NCBI RefSeq assembly: GCF_025685605.1
Contig: NZ_JAGTUT010000004.1
Span: forward strand, 37,239-101,238
Source: Granulicella arctica
GTDB taxonomy: Bacteria > Acidobacteriota > Terriglobia > Terriglobales > Acidobacteriaceae
DNA: 64,000 nt
Direction: 5' to 3'
Part shown: piece by piece, positions 26,911 through 36,491 of the stretch
Layout: each line of letters opens with the position of its first letter
Position numbering within the stretch: position 1 is the first letter of the stretch
Translations under genes and position numbers: made by a program
The notes under the pieces: model-generated
Seen by the model: only the letters and a program-made list of their open reading frames with translations
The model's database searches: none
Told to the model about the DNA's origin: nothing

Positions 26911-29269
26911 AAGGATTTGCTTGATGTTGGCGGTGCTGCTGACGCTGATATGTCCGCAGATTGCATCAGCGCACCCAATGGGCAACTTCAGCGTGAATCA
27001 TTACTCGAAGATCACACTCGAAGAGAAGCTTGTGCGCGTGCAGTACGTGATCGACCTCGCGGAGATCCCTGCGTACCAGGAGTTACTGCAAGGCAACATC
27101 ACAGCGGTGGCGGATGACCCGGCGGTGAAGAGGTTTGTGGCCGCGCGAGGGGCGGAGCTCGGGCGCGGATTGAGCCTGACGCTGAATGGAAAGTCGCTTG
27201 TACTTCATCTACGGTCGAGCAGCGTGATCTTTCCGCCGGGTGCGGGTGGGCTGCCGACGATGAAAATGGGCTTTATTTACGAGACAGATTATCCTCCTGG
27301 TACTTCGGACCGTCCGCATGCCGCGTTGCATTATGTGGATGGGAACTATGCAGGTCATTCCGGGTGGAAGGAGATTGTGGCAGTTGCGGGTGCGGGTGCT
27401 CCATCGCTGCTGAAGAGTTCGGTACCAGCGGTCAGCCGGAGTGGCGCGCTTGAGAACTATCCAACCGACTTGCTCAGCAGTCCGCCGCAAGATTTGGACG
27501 CTGCGCTGGAGGTCGAGCTACCACTTATTGTGACGGCTAAGACTCCAACTCCGGCTGCTATGTCGAAGACGGCTCCTGCTTTGGCTCAGCACAATCAGGT
27601 TCAGCCAGCGACTGTGGCGAAGGAGGCCAGGACTCCGGCTGTTGCATCGATGCCTGCTCCTGCGGAGGTGTCGGCTGTACCGCTGAGGGCCAATCAGCAG
27701 AAGACGCCCCGCAACCGGTTTACGGAGCTGATTACGGAGCAGCGGCTCAGTCCGTGGTTCCTGTTTACGGCAGCGCTGATTGCAATGGGGCTAGGGGCGC
27801 TCCACGCGCTTGAGCCGGGACACGGGAAGACGATTGTGGCGGCATATCTCGTGGGGTCGCGCGGAACGGCTCGGCACGCGGTGTTGCTGGGGATGATTGT
27901 GACAGCCTCGCACACGGCGGGTGTGTTTGGGCTGGGCGCAATTACGCTGTATGCGTCGCGGTATATCGTGCCGGAACAGCTCTATCCATGGCTCGGAGTG
28001 CTGTCGGGAATCACGATTGCAGGACTTGGCTTCTACATGCTGTTGCGGAGGCTGACGGGTACCGCGACTGATCATTCGCACCTGGATGAGGACGGCGGAT
28101 CGTACGCACATTGGTTCTCCAAGAATCCTCCCAAGACGACTGCCCTGGACGGTGAAGTTCTGCCAGACCTGAATACAATCCAGGTTCCTGTCGCAAAGCG
28201 GCCGGTGAGCATGACACAGTTGTTTACGCTGGGCATTACGGGCGGGATCATACCGTGTCCGGCGGCGCTGATCGTGCTGTTAAGCGCATTTGCGCTGCAC
28301 CGGATCGGGCTCGGATTTTTCCTGATCGTGATGTTCAGCGTCGGGCTGGCAGCCGTGTTGATCGGTTTCGGCATGGCGATGGTGTATGCGCGGCGATTCA
28401 TGACAATGCTGCAGGTCGACGGGCCGCTGACAAAGCGTTGGCTTCCAGTGGCTTCGTCGACGTTCATCACGATACTTGGGCTGGTAATTACAGGGCAAGC
28501 GCTGATCGCGGCGCATATCAACCTGCATGGGCTGACGAAGGAGAAGCTTGGGCCGGTATTGTTTGTGTCGGGGCTGGGTCTGATCCTGGGGATGCGGCAC
28601 TCGACCGATGCGGACCACGTGGTGGCGATTTCGACGATAGTGAGCAAGCAGCGGAGTATACGGAACGCAGCGCTGATCGGGTCTGTTTGGGGACTGGGGC
28701 ATACGATCACGATCTTTATCGTGGGGTCACTGATCATCTTGTTCGGAGTGGAAATACCTCCGCGGGTGGGGCTGTCGATGGAGTTCAGCGTAGCAGTCAT
28801 GCTGATCCTGCTCGGAATTCTAAATTTGACCGGGGTGATGCAGAGAATCACAGTGCGGTTTGTAAAGACGCCTAGGATCGAAACGCCGGTGTTAGGAGGA
28901 AGGATGTTTCAAGGAGCGATTGAGCGGCTGGGGCTATACCAGTTCCTCAGGCCACTGGTGATTGGGCTGGTGCACGGACTGGCGGGATCGGCGGCAGTCG
29001 CCTTACTGGTGCTGACGACGATCCACAATCCGATCTGGGCAACGGTTTACCTGTTGATCTTCGGCGCGGGGACGATGGTCGGCATGATGTTCATGACCGC
29101 GGCGATGGCGGTCCCGCTCACTTATGCGGGAAACCGTTCCGGTCAACTGAGCCGCTATTTCGGAGTGGCTTCCGGGCTGGTGAGTCTATGTTTCGGGACG
29201 TTCCTGGTGTACCAGCTTGGATATGTGAGTGGATTATTTACAAGTCACCCGCAGTGGACGCCGCGGTAG
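26900..29269 (+). CDS. Two-module NicO/HoxN-type nickel-cobalt transporter
   Basis: A 789-residue protein from the ATG at 26900; ATGs at 26882 and 26891 are also in frame. A signal peptide precedes an exported domain opening HPMGNFSVNHYSK (to about 215), then a low-complexity Ala/Pro linker. The first membrane module carries ALHALEPGHGKTIVAAYL near 300. A second begins near 555 with LGMRHSTDADHVVAIST. His/Asp clusters of these kinds bind Ni2+ or Co2+ in NicO/RcnA and NixA/HoxN permeases. Having both in one chain is unusual. Direction of transport is not decidable, but the adjacent TonB receptor favours uptake. Confidence 0.75.
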   Translation: MHTKRICLMLAVLLTLICPQIASAHPMGNFSVNHYSKITLEEKLVRVQYVIDLAEIPAYQELLQGNITAVADDPAVKRFVAARGAELGRGLSLTLNGKSLVLHLRSSSVIFPPGAGGLPTMKMGFIYETDYPPGTSDRPHAALHYVDGNYAGHSGWKEIVAVAGAGAPSLLKSSVPAVSRSGALENYPTDLLSSPPQDLDAALEVELPLIVTAKTPTPAAMSKTAPALAQHNQVQPATVAKEARTPAVASMPAPAEVSAVPLRANQQKTPRNRFTELITEQRLSPWFLFTAALIAMGLGALHALEPGHGKTIVAAYLVGSRGTARHAVLLGMIVTASHTAGVFGLGAITLYASRYIVPEQLYPWLGVLSGITIAGLGFYMLLRRLTGTATDHSHLDEDGGSYAHWFSKNPPKTTALDGEVLPDLNTIQVPVAKRPVSMTQLFTLGITGGIIPCPAALIVLLSAFALHRIGLGFFLIVMFSVGLAAVLIGFGMAMVYARRFMTMLQVDGPLTKRWLPVASSTFITILGLVITGQALIAAHINLHGLTKEKLGPVLFVSGLGLILGMRHSTDADHVVAISTIVSKQRSIRNAALIGSVWGLGHTITIFIVGSLIILFGVEIPPRVGLSMEFSVAVMLILLGILNLTGVMQRITVRFVKTPRIETPVLGGRMFQGAIERLGLYQFLRPLVIGLVHGLAGSAAVALLVLTTIHNPIWATVYLLIFGAGTMVGMMFMTAAMAVPLTYAGNRSGQLSRYFGVASGLVSLCFGTFLVYQLGYVSGLFTSHPQWTPR

Positions 29270-29400
29270 AGCTACTAACGAGGTCGTGCCTCCAGTGGCA
29301 GTGGACCGGGTATGGACATGAAGAAACAAATCTCATCCTTACTGGAAGCGGCAGAGTACTTTATGACTTCTGCTATCTGAGCTGAAGGAGCAAACCTAAG

Positions 29401-31917
29401 TTGTTGCTTCCATTGCTTCACCAACCCGCCAGCGTCTTCCTGAAATATAGGAAGTGGACGAAGGGCCTTACAGGATTCAAGGTGCCATTTGGATTACGCG
29501 TCAATCGGACGATCCTTCTTGTAGCGATAGCTTGTGTTCTGGGCTTTGAAGTTCCGATCTTCGTCATCGCGCAGGAACGGACTTCGGTCTCCGATAGCGA
29601 TCATTCTTTGTCTCAGCTATCAGGAACGGTTCTTGATACCTCTAGTACTTTGTTGGCAGGGGCAACGGTGCAGATACGGAGTACGAATGGCGCTGTAAAG
29701 ATTACGACACAGACCAATAGGAACGGATCCTTTGTTGTCATAGGGCTTCCGATCGGTGGTTATAGGCTTGTTGTGACAAAACCTGATTTCGAATCCAAAG
29801 AGGTCGTCGTCAACATTACAACTCCAGGAATTCAACCGCAGCTACGCGTCTCTCTCACAATAGGCGCCGTGAATACAACCGTTGACGTTCAGGGCCGCGA
29901 GGACGACCTTACCGGGATAGCTTCTTCCGCGACTCAGGGGATAGTGGGCGCAAGCGAAATCCGGGATCGCCCTATTCTTCGTTCTGGCGAAGTGCTTGAG
30001 GCAGTCCCTGGGGTCATCATCACGCAGCACGCTGGAGGCGGTAAGGCAAACCAGTATTTTCTGCGTGGCTTCAATCTCGACCATGGTACGGATTTTGCAG
30101 TCTTTATTGACGACATGCCCTTGAACCTGCCCTCACACGCGCATGGCGAAGGATATGCTGACATGAACACTGTCATACCCGAGTTTGTTCAGCGTGTGAA
30201 TTACGAGAAAGGACCGTATTACGCCGACGTCGGCAACTATAGCTCGGCTGGATCGGCCCATCTGGGATTCTTCAAAATGCTGCCCCGGAATTTCGTTCAG
30301 GTAGAAGGCGGCATGTACGGCTACGGGCGGGCCGTCTTCGGGGTATCGCAACGGCTAGGCTCAGGGAACCTGCTGTACGGCGCAGAAGCCTATCACGATG
30401 ACGGCCCGTGGACGCATCCGGACAACTACTACAAGTTCAACGATTTCGTTACCTATAGCCGGGGAGGCGAAGGCGAAGGTAGCAGCATTACGGCCCGCGG
30501 CTATCGTGGGCGATGGAATTCAAGCGATCAAATTCCTATCACGGCTGTGCCGCTCGCTGGCTTCTTCGGCACGCTCAACCCCACCGACGGCGGTCAATCC
30601 CAGCGCTACAGCCTGCAAGCGGAATGGCACCGCCAGAACTCGGCTTCTGAAACGAAGGTCAGCACCTACGGGTTCTATTACGATCTGGACCTGTTCTCTG
30701 ATTTCACTTACTTCCTGACCGATCCCAATCACGGTGACCAATTCGAGCAGCATGACAGGCGCTGGGCTGCTGGGATCGACGCGCGTCACAGAGTCTCCAG
30801 CCGATGGTTTGGCCGCATGACGGAAAACACTTTCGGTCTCCAGATCCGCAACGACTGGATTAAGAACGGCCTCTTCCAATCACAAAAACGACTATGGGTC
30901 GATAAAACTGATTCCTCCACCGGCAACACCTTGCCGGCAACTACGGAAGCGGATCGCTTCACAGATACGCAGCCAGGGTTCTATCTAGAAAACAAGATTC
31001 AGTGGGCAAAGAGGCTTCGTTCCGTCATTGCTCTCCGTGGCGACGTAGACTACTTCGCCGTGACCAGTCTGGTGACTGCGATCAACTCTGGAAGCGCAAT
31101 CAAGATGTTGCCCAGCCCTAAGGCGAGTTTGATCTTTGGTCCATGGTCTAACACAGAGCTTTATGCACAGGCCGGGTTTAGTTTTCATAGCAACGACGGG
31201 CGTGGCGCGACCCAAACGGTGGAGCCTATCTCAGCGGACAATCCTTACCCCAACACAGTTGTTCGAAGGATCCCTGCCCTAATCCCAACCAAGGGCGGTG
31301 AAGTCGGTTTGCGTACGACAACCATTCCACACCTTCAAAGCACCGTTTCCATTTGGTACCTCCATAGTGCCTCTGAGCTGCAACAATCCGGCGATACGGG
31401 GGACACAGTCGCTTCTCAACAATCGAGTGATCGTTATGGAGTCGAGCTAGCCAATTTTTTTACACCTCTTAAGCACATTGCCTTCGACTTCGACCTTGCT
31501 GAATCAAAGGCCCTCTTCTCAACTCTCGACGACAGAGATGCTGCGCCAGCTACTCCGGGTGGCAGGCGGGTACCCGAAGCGGTCGGCTTGGTAATTTCTT
31601 CAGGTGCCACACTGCACGATTATCGTGGCTTCACTGCAAGCTTACGTCTACGATACTTTGGCCCGCGTGACCTGACCTCCGACGGAGTGTACCGATCGCA
31701 GGCGACAGCGTTGCTCAACGGGGAGATTGGCTATCAGTTCAATGACAAGTGGCGCATCGCAGGCGAAGGGCTCAACTTGTTAAATCGGCGCGACCACGAT
31801 ATCGACTACGCCTATTCCTCTCGGATAACGCCAACGGCAAACTCGGCGTTCACCGACGTGTTCCACCCGGTAGAACCTGCACAGGTGCGATTTGCACTAG
31901 TCAGAACTTTTAAGTGA
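29401..31917 (+). CDS. TonB-dependent outer-membrane receptor
   Basis: An 838-residue protein with a TTG start about 10 bp after AAGGAG. After the signal segment comes a carboxypeptidase-like regulatory domain (LSGTVLDTSSTLLAGATVQI), then the plug (EVLEAVPGVIITQHAGGGKA, FLRGFNLDHGTDFAVFIDDM) and a 22-strand-type barrel ending in FALVRTFK with a terminal aromatic-x motif. Plug loop LNLPSHAHGEGYADMN is His-rich. In line with the transporter upstream it probably imports a chelated metal; the substrate is inferred. Confidence 0.8.
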   Translation: MLLPLLHQPASVFLKYRKWTKGLTGFKVPFGLRVNRTILLVAIACVLGFEVPIFVIAQERTSVSDSDHSLSQLSGTVLDTSSTLLAGATVQIRSTNGAVKITTQTNRNGSFVVIGLPIGGYRLVVTKPDFESKEVVVNITTPGIQPQLRVSLTIGAVNTTVDVQGREDDLTGIASSATQGIVGASEIRDRPILRSGEVLEAVPGVIITQHAGGGKANQYFLRGFNLDHGTDFAVFIDDMPLNLPSHAHGEGYADMNTVIPEFVQRVNYEKGPYYADVGNYSSAGSAHLGFFKMLPRNFVQVEGGMYGYGRAVFGVSQRLGSGNLLYGAEAYHDDGPWTHPDNYYKFNDFVTYSRGGEGEGSSITARGYRGRWNSSDQIPITAVPLAGFFGTLNPTDGGQSQRYSLQAEWHRQNSASETKVSTYGFYYDLDLFSDFTYFLTDPNHGDQFEQHDRRWAAGIDARHRVSSRWFGRMTENTFGLQIRNDWIKNGLFQSQKRLWVDKTDSSTGNTLPATTEADRFTDTQPGFYLENKIQWAKRLRSVIALRGDVDYFAVTSLVTAINSGSAIKMLPSPKASLIFGPWSNTELYAQAGFSFHSNDGRGATQTVEPISADNPYPNTVVRRIPALIPTKGGEVGLRTTTIPHLQSTVSIWYLHSASELQQSGDTGDTVASQQSSDRYGVELANFFTPLKHIAFDFDLAESKALFSTLDDRDAAPATPGGRRVPEAVGLVISSGATLHDYRGFTASLRLRYFGPRDLTSDGVYRSQATALLNGEIGYQFNDKWRIAGEGLNLLNRRDHDIDYAYSSRITPTANSAFTDVFHPVEPAQVRFALVRTFK

Positions 31918-32361
31918 ATGATCCCTGCAGGGTTCTATTAGGCAAATTCGCAACGCATTGATCGAAGGACACCTGCCGCTCGAATCGTGTTAAGGCTGGC
32001 GAATATCCTGGAGCAGCTGAGGTAATCGCTGAGCTTCTAGTAGACCAAGCTTCTTCGTCCACTCGTCTGAAAGCCGGATTAAAGTACTTCCCGGCCCTTG
32101 ATCCGACAACTCAATGGAACTGCCGCGTCAAAAGGAAATGCCGTCAGCTCTAGATATACGTGTTCGTCATAAAACAGTTCCTGATACACATGGACCTGCT
32201 GACCGCTGGCATCGTCCTTCTCAGACTTTAGGCTGGATCGGGTGCTTATGGTGGATTTCTCTCATCCGAGTAATAAAAGACTTGAGACCCATTCTTTGAT
32301 GAATGCGCAGCATCAGGGTTGTTATTCTGCCAATATTTAGGCGAGGACGAAAGTTAGGAAA
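31918..32361. other. Gap of about 440 bp, no gene seen
   Basis: Lies between the TonB receptor stop and the terminator of ssb copy 2. No protein or repeat is recognised, and the base composition is more AT-rich than the flanks. Confidence 0.45.
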
Positions 32362-32387
32362 GTGGATGAGCCTTTCGGCTCATCCAC
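32362..32387. terminator. Hairpin after ssb copy 2
   Basis: GTGGATGAGCC-tttc-GGCTCATCCAC, perfect 11-bp arms, directly beyond the minus-strand ssb stop. It is the counterpart of 19568-19592 with a different stem sequence. Confidence 0.6.
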
Positions 32388-32398
32388 CCAGCCGACGA

Positions 32399-32770
32399 CT
32401 ACTCGTCGCCGGCTCCGTCCAAAGGATCATCGGCGGCTTCGATCTTCGAGAGCCGCTTCATGCTGATGGCATGGATCTCCGCGATCCGGTGTTTGAACGT
32501 AACCCCCTCGACGTCTTCTTCGACCTCGCGATACTTGAGCTTGCCTTCGAGGGTGATGAGTTGACCCTTCTGGAGAGTGCTGGCGAACTTCGAGAGATGG
32601 CTCCAGGCATAGACGCGATGCCATTCGGTACGGTTCTCGTAGTCGCCCCTGTCGTTCTTCCAGCTCTCCTGGGTGGCCAGGCTGAGGGTGACGTACTCTT
32701 TGCTGTTCTGAGCGGTTTTGGCTTCTGCGTTCTGTCCGAGGCGGCCGATGAGGATGACTTTGTTGAACAT
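32399..32770 (-). CDS. ssb: Single-stranded DNA-binding protein, copy 2
   Basis: A 123-residue protein with the same OB-fold as copy 1 and few substitutions (QNSKEYVTLSLATQ for QNNKEFVTLNIATQ). The acidic tail ADDPLDGAGDE again lacks the IPF tip. The upstream leader is shared with copy 1 until the IS110 insertion point in copy 1. It lies about 380 bp from a truncated RepB-like primase, suggesting a primase-ssb plasmid replication cassette. Confidence 0.85.
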   Translation of the reverse strand: MFNKVILIGRLGQNAEAKTAQNSKEYVTLSLATQESWKNDRGDYENRTEWHRVYAWSHLSKFASTLQKGQLITLEGKLKYREVEEDVEGVTFKHRIAEIHAISMKRLSKIEAADDPLDGAGDE

Positions 32771-32899
32771 GGTGTTTGGCTCCGTTTTCTTTCTGGTTTG
32801 TGCCGCTGTCTGCGGTACATGCTTGCCCAACGGGTGTGCCGTCGCGACCCACTCCCTCGGCGACTGGACGGAATCTGTGGAAGGGGACCCAAGCTTGCC

Positions 32900-33848
32900 T
32901 TGGGGCAGGAGTCCACACCTCGCAGAGGCGCGCAAGCGGGTTTCGGGAAGGAGAGCGTGCGTCCGAAGGGCGTGGGTGTTCTGAGCGCGGCACGCTGAAC
33001 GCAGACAGACAGGTCAAACCGGAAGGGAGCCGGCCTGTTCGATGGTTTGTTCCTCATGGACGGGAGATCGCAGAAGCCTGGTCAGGGCAGGGAAGAGTGA
33101 CCCCAGCTACGCCAATGCTGGAAGATACAAGGGCGACGCAGTACCGGATGGCTTAGCGGCTTGCCCAGTCTCTCGCCTTCGTCATGGTTCTCCGGATGTA
33201 GGCAGCTCGTTTCGAAGGACTGGGATCGCGGGAGAGATAGTCGTCCTCAAGGGCACGTTCGATCCGAGTTTCTTCCATGCCGTTTGCAAACGCGGCAACA
33301 CAGAAGGCGATGTCTGCGGCGGCGGGGCGGTCGTTGTACTTGCTGGAGGTACGGAAGCGCTCCAAAGACAAGTTCGATAACCTCGGTCCCCTTTGGGGAG
33401 AAAGAGAAGCCTGCAGGCGTCGTGCCTCACGTTCCTGCTCGCGGGCTTCGTAGAGCGCTGTGATCTCCTGCACGAAGGCTTCGGCCATCGGGTACTGCTT
33501 GCCGGTGTGACTCCGCAGCTGCACGAAAGGGAAGAGCCCATCGGGTCTCTTGTATTTGGGCTTGCAGTTGGTAAAGCCCGGAAGCCGTCCAAACCGTCGC
33601 CAGTCCGCTGCGCTTGGATCGGCGTTGTAGCGAGCCGCCAACATCTGCGCGGCGAAGGTCCCGATCAGCTTTGGAAAAACCGCCGGGTGCTTGAGCCAAG
33701 CCTGGAAGTTGCCGGCACTGGTCTCGACGACGGCGCACGGAGTGAAGCCGTCGGCCGTGAGCTTCGCGAGCGAGATCGCGGAGAGATCGTCGAGCACGGT
33801 GTAGCGATGCTCTCCGGACGGCTTGAGTAGCACTAAGAGCCGAGAGCC
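32900..33848. repeat. Segmental duplication, partner of about 36200-37185
   Basis: Both segments hold the same order: a block encoding (minus strand) the S-R-x-PRPSD-x-R...NPL pattern, then the 3' part of a RepB-like primase. DNA identity is high in the primase part and weaker in the leader. The duplication implies an unequal exchange of the primase cassette. Confidence 0.5.
33153..33848 (-). pseudogene. RepB-like primase, 5'-truncated copy
   Basis: From PSGEHRYTVLDDLSAISLAK onward it is almost identical to the complete primase at 36492-37346, including SAADWRRFGRLPGFTNCKPK. The first 60 or so residues are replaced by unrelated sequence in which an open frame continues to 34046. The catalytic HRYTVLDD region survives, but the start region is lost. 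Expression would need a new start. Confidence 0.7.
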
Positions 33849-33874
33849 CGTATGTTTGGGGTGAGGATGTTTGT

Positions 33875-33898
33875 CCCCACGCCGTTGGCGGCGTGGGG
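33875..33898. repeat. Perfect 10-bp-arm palindrome at the primase break
   Basis: CCCCACGCCG-TTGG-CGGCGTGGGG, 27 bp upstream of where primase homology stops. It could be a terminator-like stem or a footprint of the event that cut the gene. Confidence 0.5.
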
Positions 33899-34298
33899 TG
33901 CCTGAGTCTGAAACAGCATTCTGTCCAGCATGTGGCCGCTCGACGCGGTCTATCGGATCGCTTAAATCAACACTTCGTCCACTGAGATAACAGAAGCGAT
34001 GATGGCGCCGAGTGTTTGCACTGTGTAGCAACCACGATAGTTTCACATCCTAGATGTCCCAACATAACGTTGCTACCTGCCATGATTTAGTAGAACAGCG
34101 CGCGGTTTGTCATGCGCCCACCGTTAGCTCCCTCGTAGCCTTCGGCACTGCGCGGACTACTCACGGGCACTGGCAATATTTCTCTTGTGCATTGACTCTG
34201 TTAGACGTACTCTGTCTGCACCCGGGCCAAAGAATAAATCAAAATTTGCTGTCATTCACAGTGCCGTAAACACTGACTTATGCCTTGAGGTACTCGTC

Positions 34299-36035
34299 TT
34301 GCGATCGATAAGCTGGCTCGTCTGTATTATGCTTCTTTCCCTTCGGTGTTATAGTCAGGACCCAACTCCTCCCCTCCCGCTTTTACCGGATGGCGCTACC
34401 ACTGGCATCTTGGGATCCTACCTAGAAGGGGTATTCGAGAAGCAGCTAGGTGTTTGTCTTACGGGTAGCTCCGTCCCGCGTAAGCTAAGTCTTACAAAGA
34501 ATGTGGTTCAACATAAAGATGTTTCCGCGATACCTCCTGCTCTGACTGCATTGTCCCTTAACAAAGATGTACTCCTTGTATCGAGCAGTTCAGTTGGACG
34601 CGCGTTTGCTTATGTATACACCTCAAAATCTCTGGCAGTGAACAGCCCAAATGTACTAAATTACATCACCGCAGATTACTTAGAATCACCAGCGATGCTA
34701 ACTACGAGTGGCCTGAGCAATGCCATCTATGATTATGGATGTGCGGCATCTGTGGCGGCTTCAATCAAAGGAAATAGTACGTGGGCATTCCCGCCCGCCG
34801 ACGTTTCGGCAGCCATACAAGCGGACCTATCGAGCAGTTCCACCTACCATATAGCGCTCGTAAGCGGAACTTTCATGTCACCACTGTGGCAACAATATAT
34901 TTCGAATACAGATAGTGACTGGCGCACTTATGGTCGTCTCTTGTTGGTCGATTGGTATACGCGCCATCCGGAAGCGATAGCAGATAATACGCCTCGCTAT
35001 CTGTTGCGCCAATTCAATGGACTATCTCTCTACAAAATAATAACTACTTCGTTTAGCAGCGACGGTAAGGCTACCCTCACGGGCAACGTGGGCATTCCTC
35101 AGGCGACCATCAGCGGCTCACTCCAAGCACAATTCAACCAAAGTTCTCATGCTCAAGTTGAGGATTACCAAGTGCTTGTTCGGGAGGCAAGTCGGGGAGG
35201 CGAAGACGATGCTTTTGAAGATCTTCCGTCTCTGTCCGATCTCACTGCTCGTATAACTTCAGCGGCACGAGCTCATTTAGACGCATCTAGTACTGATCAA
35301 AGGCTTCATCCCGACAGCTCTCACACCCAGACTATTGTGGGCATCCCGAATAGTCTTTGTACCACGGCTTGGTCGCTGGAGCCGTCAGCTACGACGCACG
35401 GGACCTTGTCAATACTTGGTACACCCACGTTTACGGATCCGAAAGACGGATCTCCTCCCATTTGTAAATTCAACATTGCTTACCATTCGACAAACCCTGT
35501 AACTCCGACAAGCAGAGAAGATCTTGTCTATTATTTGGTTATGCCTGTGCTAAATTCTACTGGCGGGGCAGCAGGTACTATAAGGTTTAAGGCCGACACT
35601 GTGAGTCTTTCTGCTAGCGGAAAGCCCTCTATAGACCCCTCCAGTTCGAATGGTATTCCCACAGTCAGCGAAACGGCATCCAGTGGGATAAAATTTTTCT
35701 CGTTCGACTGGACACTCCTTTTTCCAGTTGAAGAAGATGGCCCTACGCAAGAGAAGATCGCCGCTGTGGCGTCCAGTCTCGCTGAACCAGTACTAACTTG
35801 CCCAGGAAGGACGCCTATGGCTGTTTCTGTGAAGTCAACGTATGCTTCCGGACAGCTCTCTGTTGCGATCAATCACCGGGGTAACGAGAAATCAGAGAAT
35901 TTGGATTTGAGTCAGACATCCGATTCATGTTCGCTGACAGGTAGAGTAAATTTCACACTCAACAACGGTGTTGCAGTGACTGCTGACCTGCCCTCAACCC
36001 AAGTATTTTATTCACCACTAACAAAGAGCCCGTAA
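34299..36035 (+). CDS. Orphan exported protein, serine/threonine-rich
   Basis: About 578 residues from a TTG at 34299, followed by a signal-like SISWLVCIMLLSLRCYSQ. The start is uncertain, since the frame is open to 34185. It is rich in Ser, Thr and Leu, with beta-type repeats such as GKATLTGNVGIPQATISGSL, and paired cysteines near the end. No domain is recognised. It is visibly more AT-rich than its neighbours and lies between two copies of the primase cassette, pointing to horizontal acquisition. Possibly a surface or adhesion protein. Confidence 0.55.
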   Translation: MRSISWLVCIMLLSLRCYSQDPTPPLPLLPDGATTGILGSYLEGVFEKQLGVCLTGSSVPRKLSLTKNVVQHKDVSAIPPALTALSLNKDVLLVSSSSVGRAFAYVYTSKSLAVNSPNVLNYITADYLESPAMLTTSGLSNAIYDYGCAASVAASIKGNSTWAFPPADVSAAIQADLSSSSTYHIALVSGTFMSPLWQQYISNTDSDWRTYGRLLLVDWYTRHPEAIADNTPRYLLRQFNGLSLYKIITTSFSSDGKATLTGNVGIPQATISGSLQAQFNQSSHAQVEDYQVLVREASRGGEDDAFEDLPSLSDLTARITSAARAHLDASSTDQRLHPDSSHTQTIVGIPNSLCTTAWSLEPSATTHGTLSILGTPTFTDPKDGSPPICKFNIAYHSTNPVTPTSREDLVYYLVMPVLNSTGGAAGTIRFKADTVSLSASGKPSIDPSSSNGIPTVSETASSGIKFFSFDWTLLFPVEEDGPTQEKIAAVASSLAEPVLTCPGRTPMAVSVKSTYASGQLSVAINHRGNEKSENLDLSQTSDSCSLTGRVNFTLNNGVAVTADLPSTQVFYSPLTKSP

Positions 36036-36491
36036 GTGCACCATGGATAATAATCAGAGTTTGACTGAACATAACAACGAAATCGATGGATCTGATTCTT
36101 ATTGTGGTTGCAGTCTTTAGCCTGCATTGTAGGGTTGCCATTCCGCTAACAAAACTATAAGCAGACGCTAAGAAAAAGAGTGTTGGTTGTCTTGCGGCCA
36201 AAACCGGCCGCAGTTCGCACCTCGAAGAGGCGCGTAGCGGATTCTGGAAAAGGAAGCGTATGTCTGAAGGGCGTGGGCGCTTTGAGCGCGACACGCGCGG
36301 ATCACAGAGGTCAGGCTAACGGAAGAGGAGCGGACTTCGGCCCCAGGGTTGGCGCGCGATCCGCGTCTGCTCGGAAGTATCGTCGAAGAGACGAACAAGC
36401 CGGTCGGCTATCTAGGTGTCGTTTCGCGGCATCTCGAAGCTCCCCAAGAGGTGATCGTGCAAGATACAAGGGCGATGCAGTACCGAATGGT

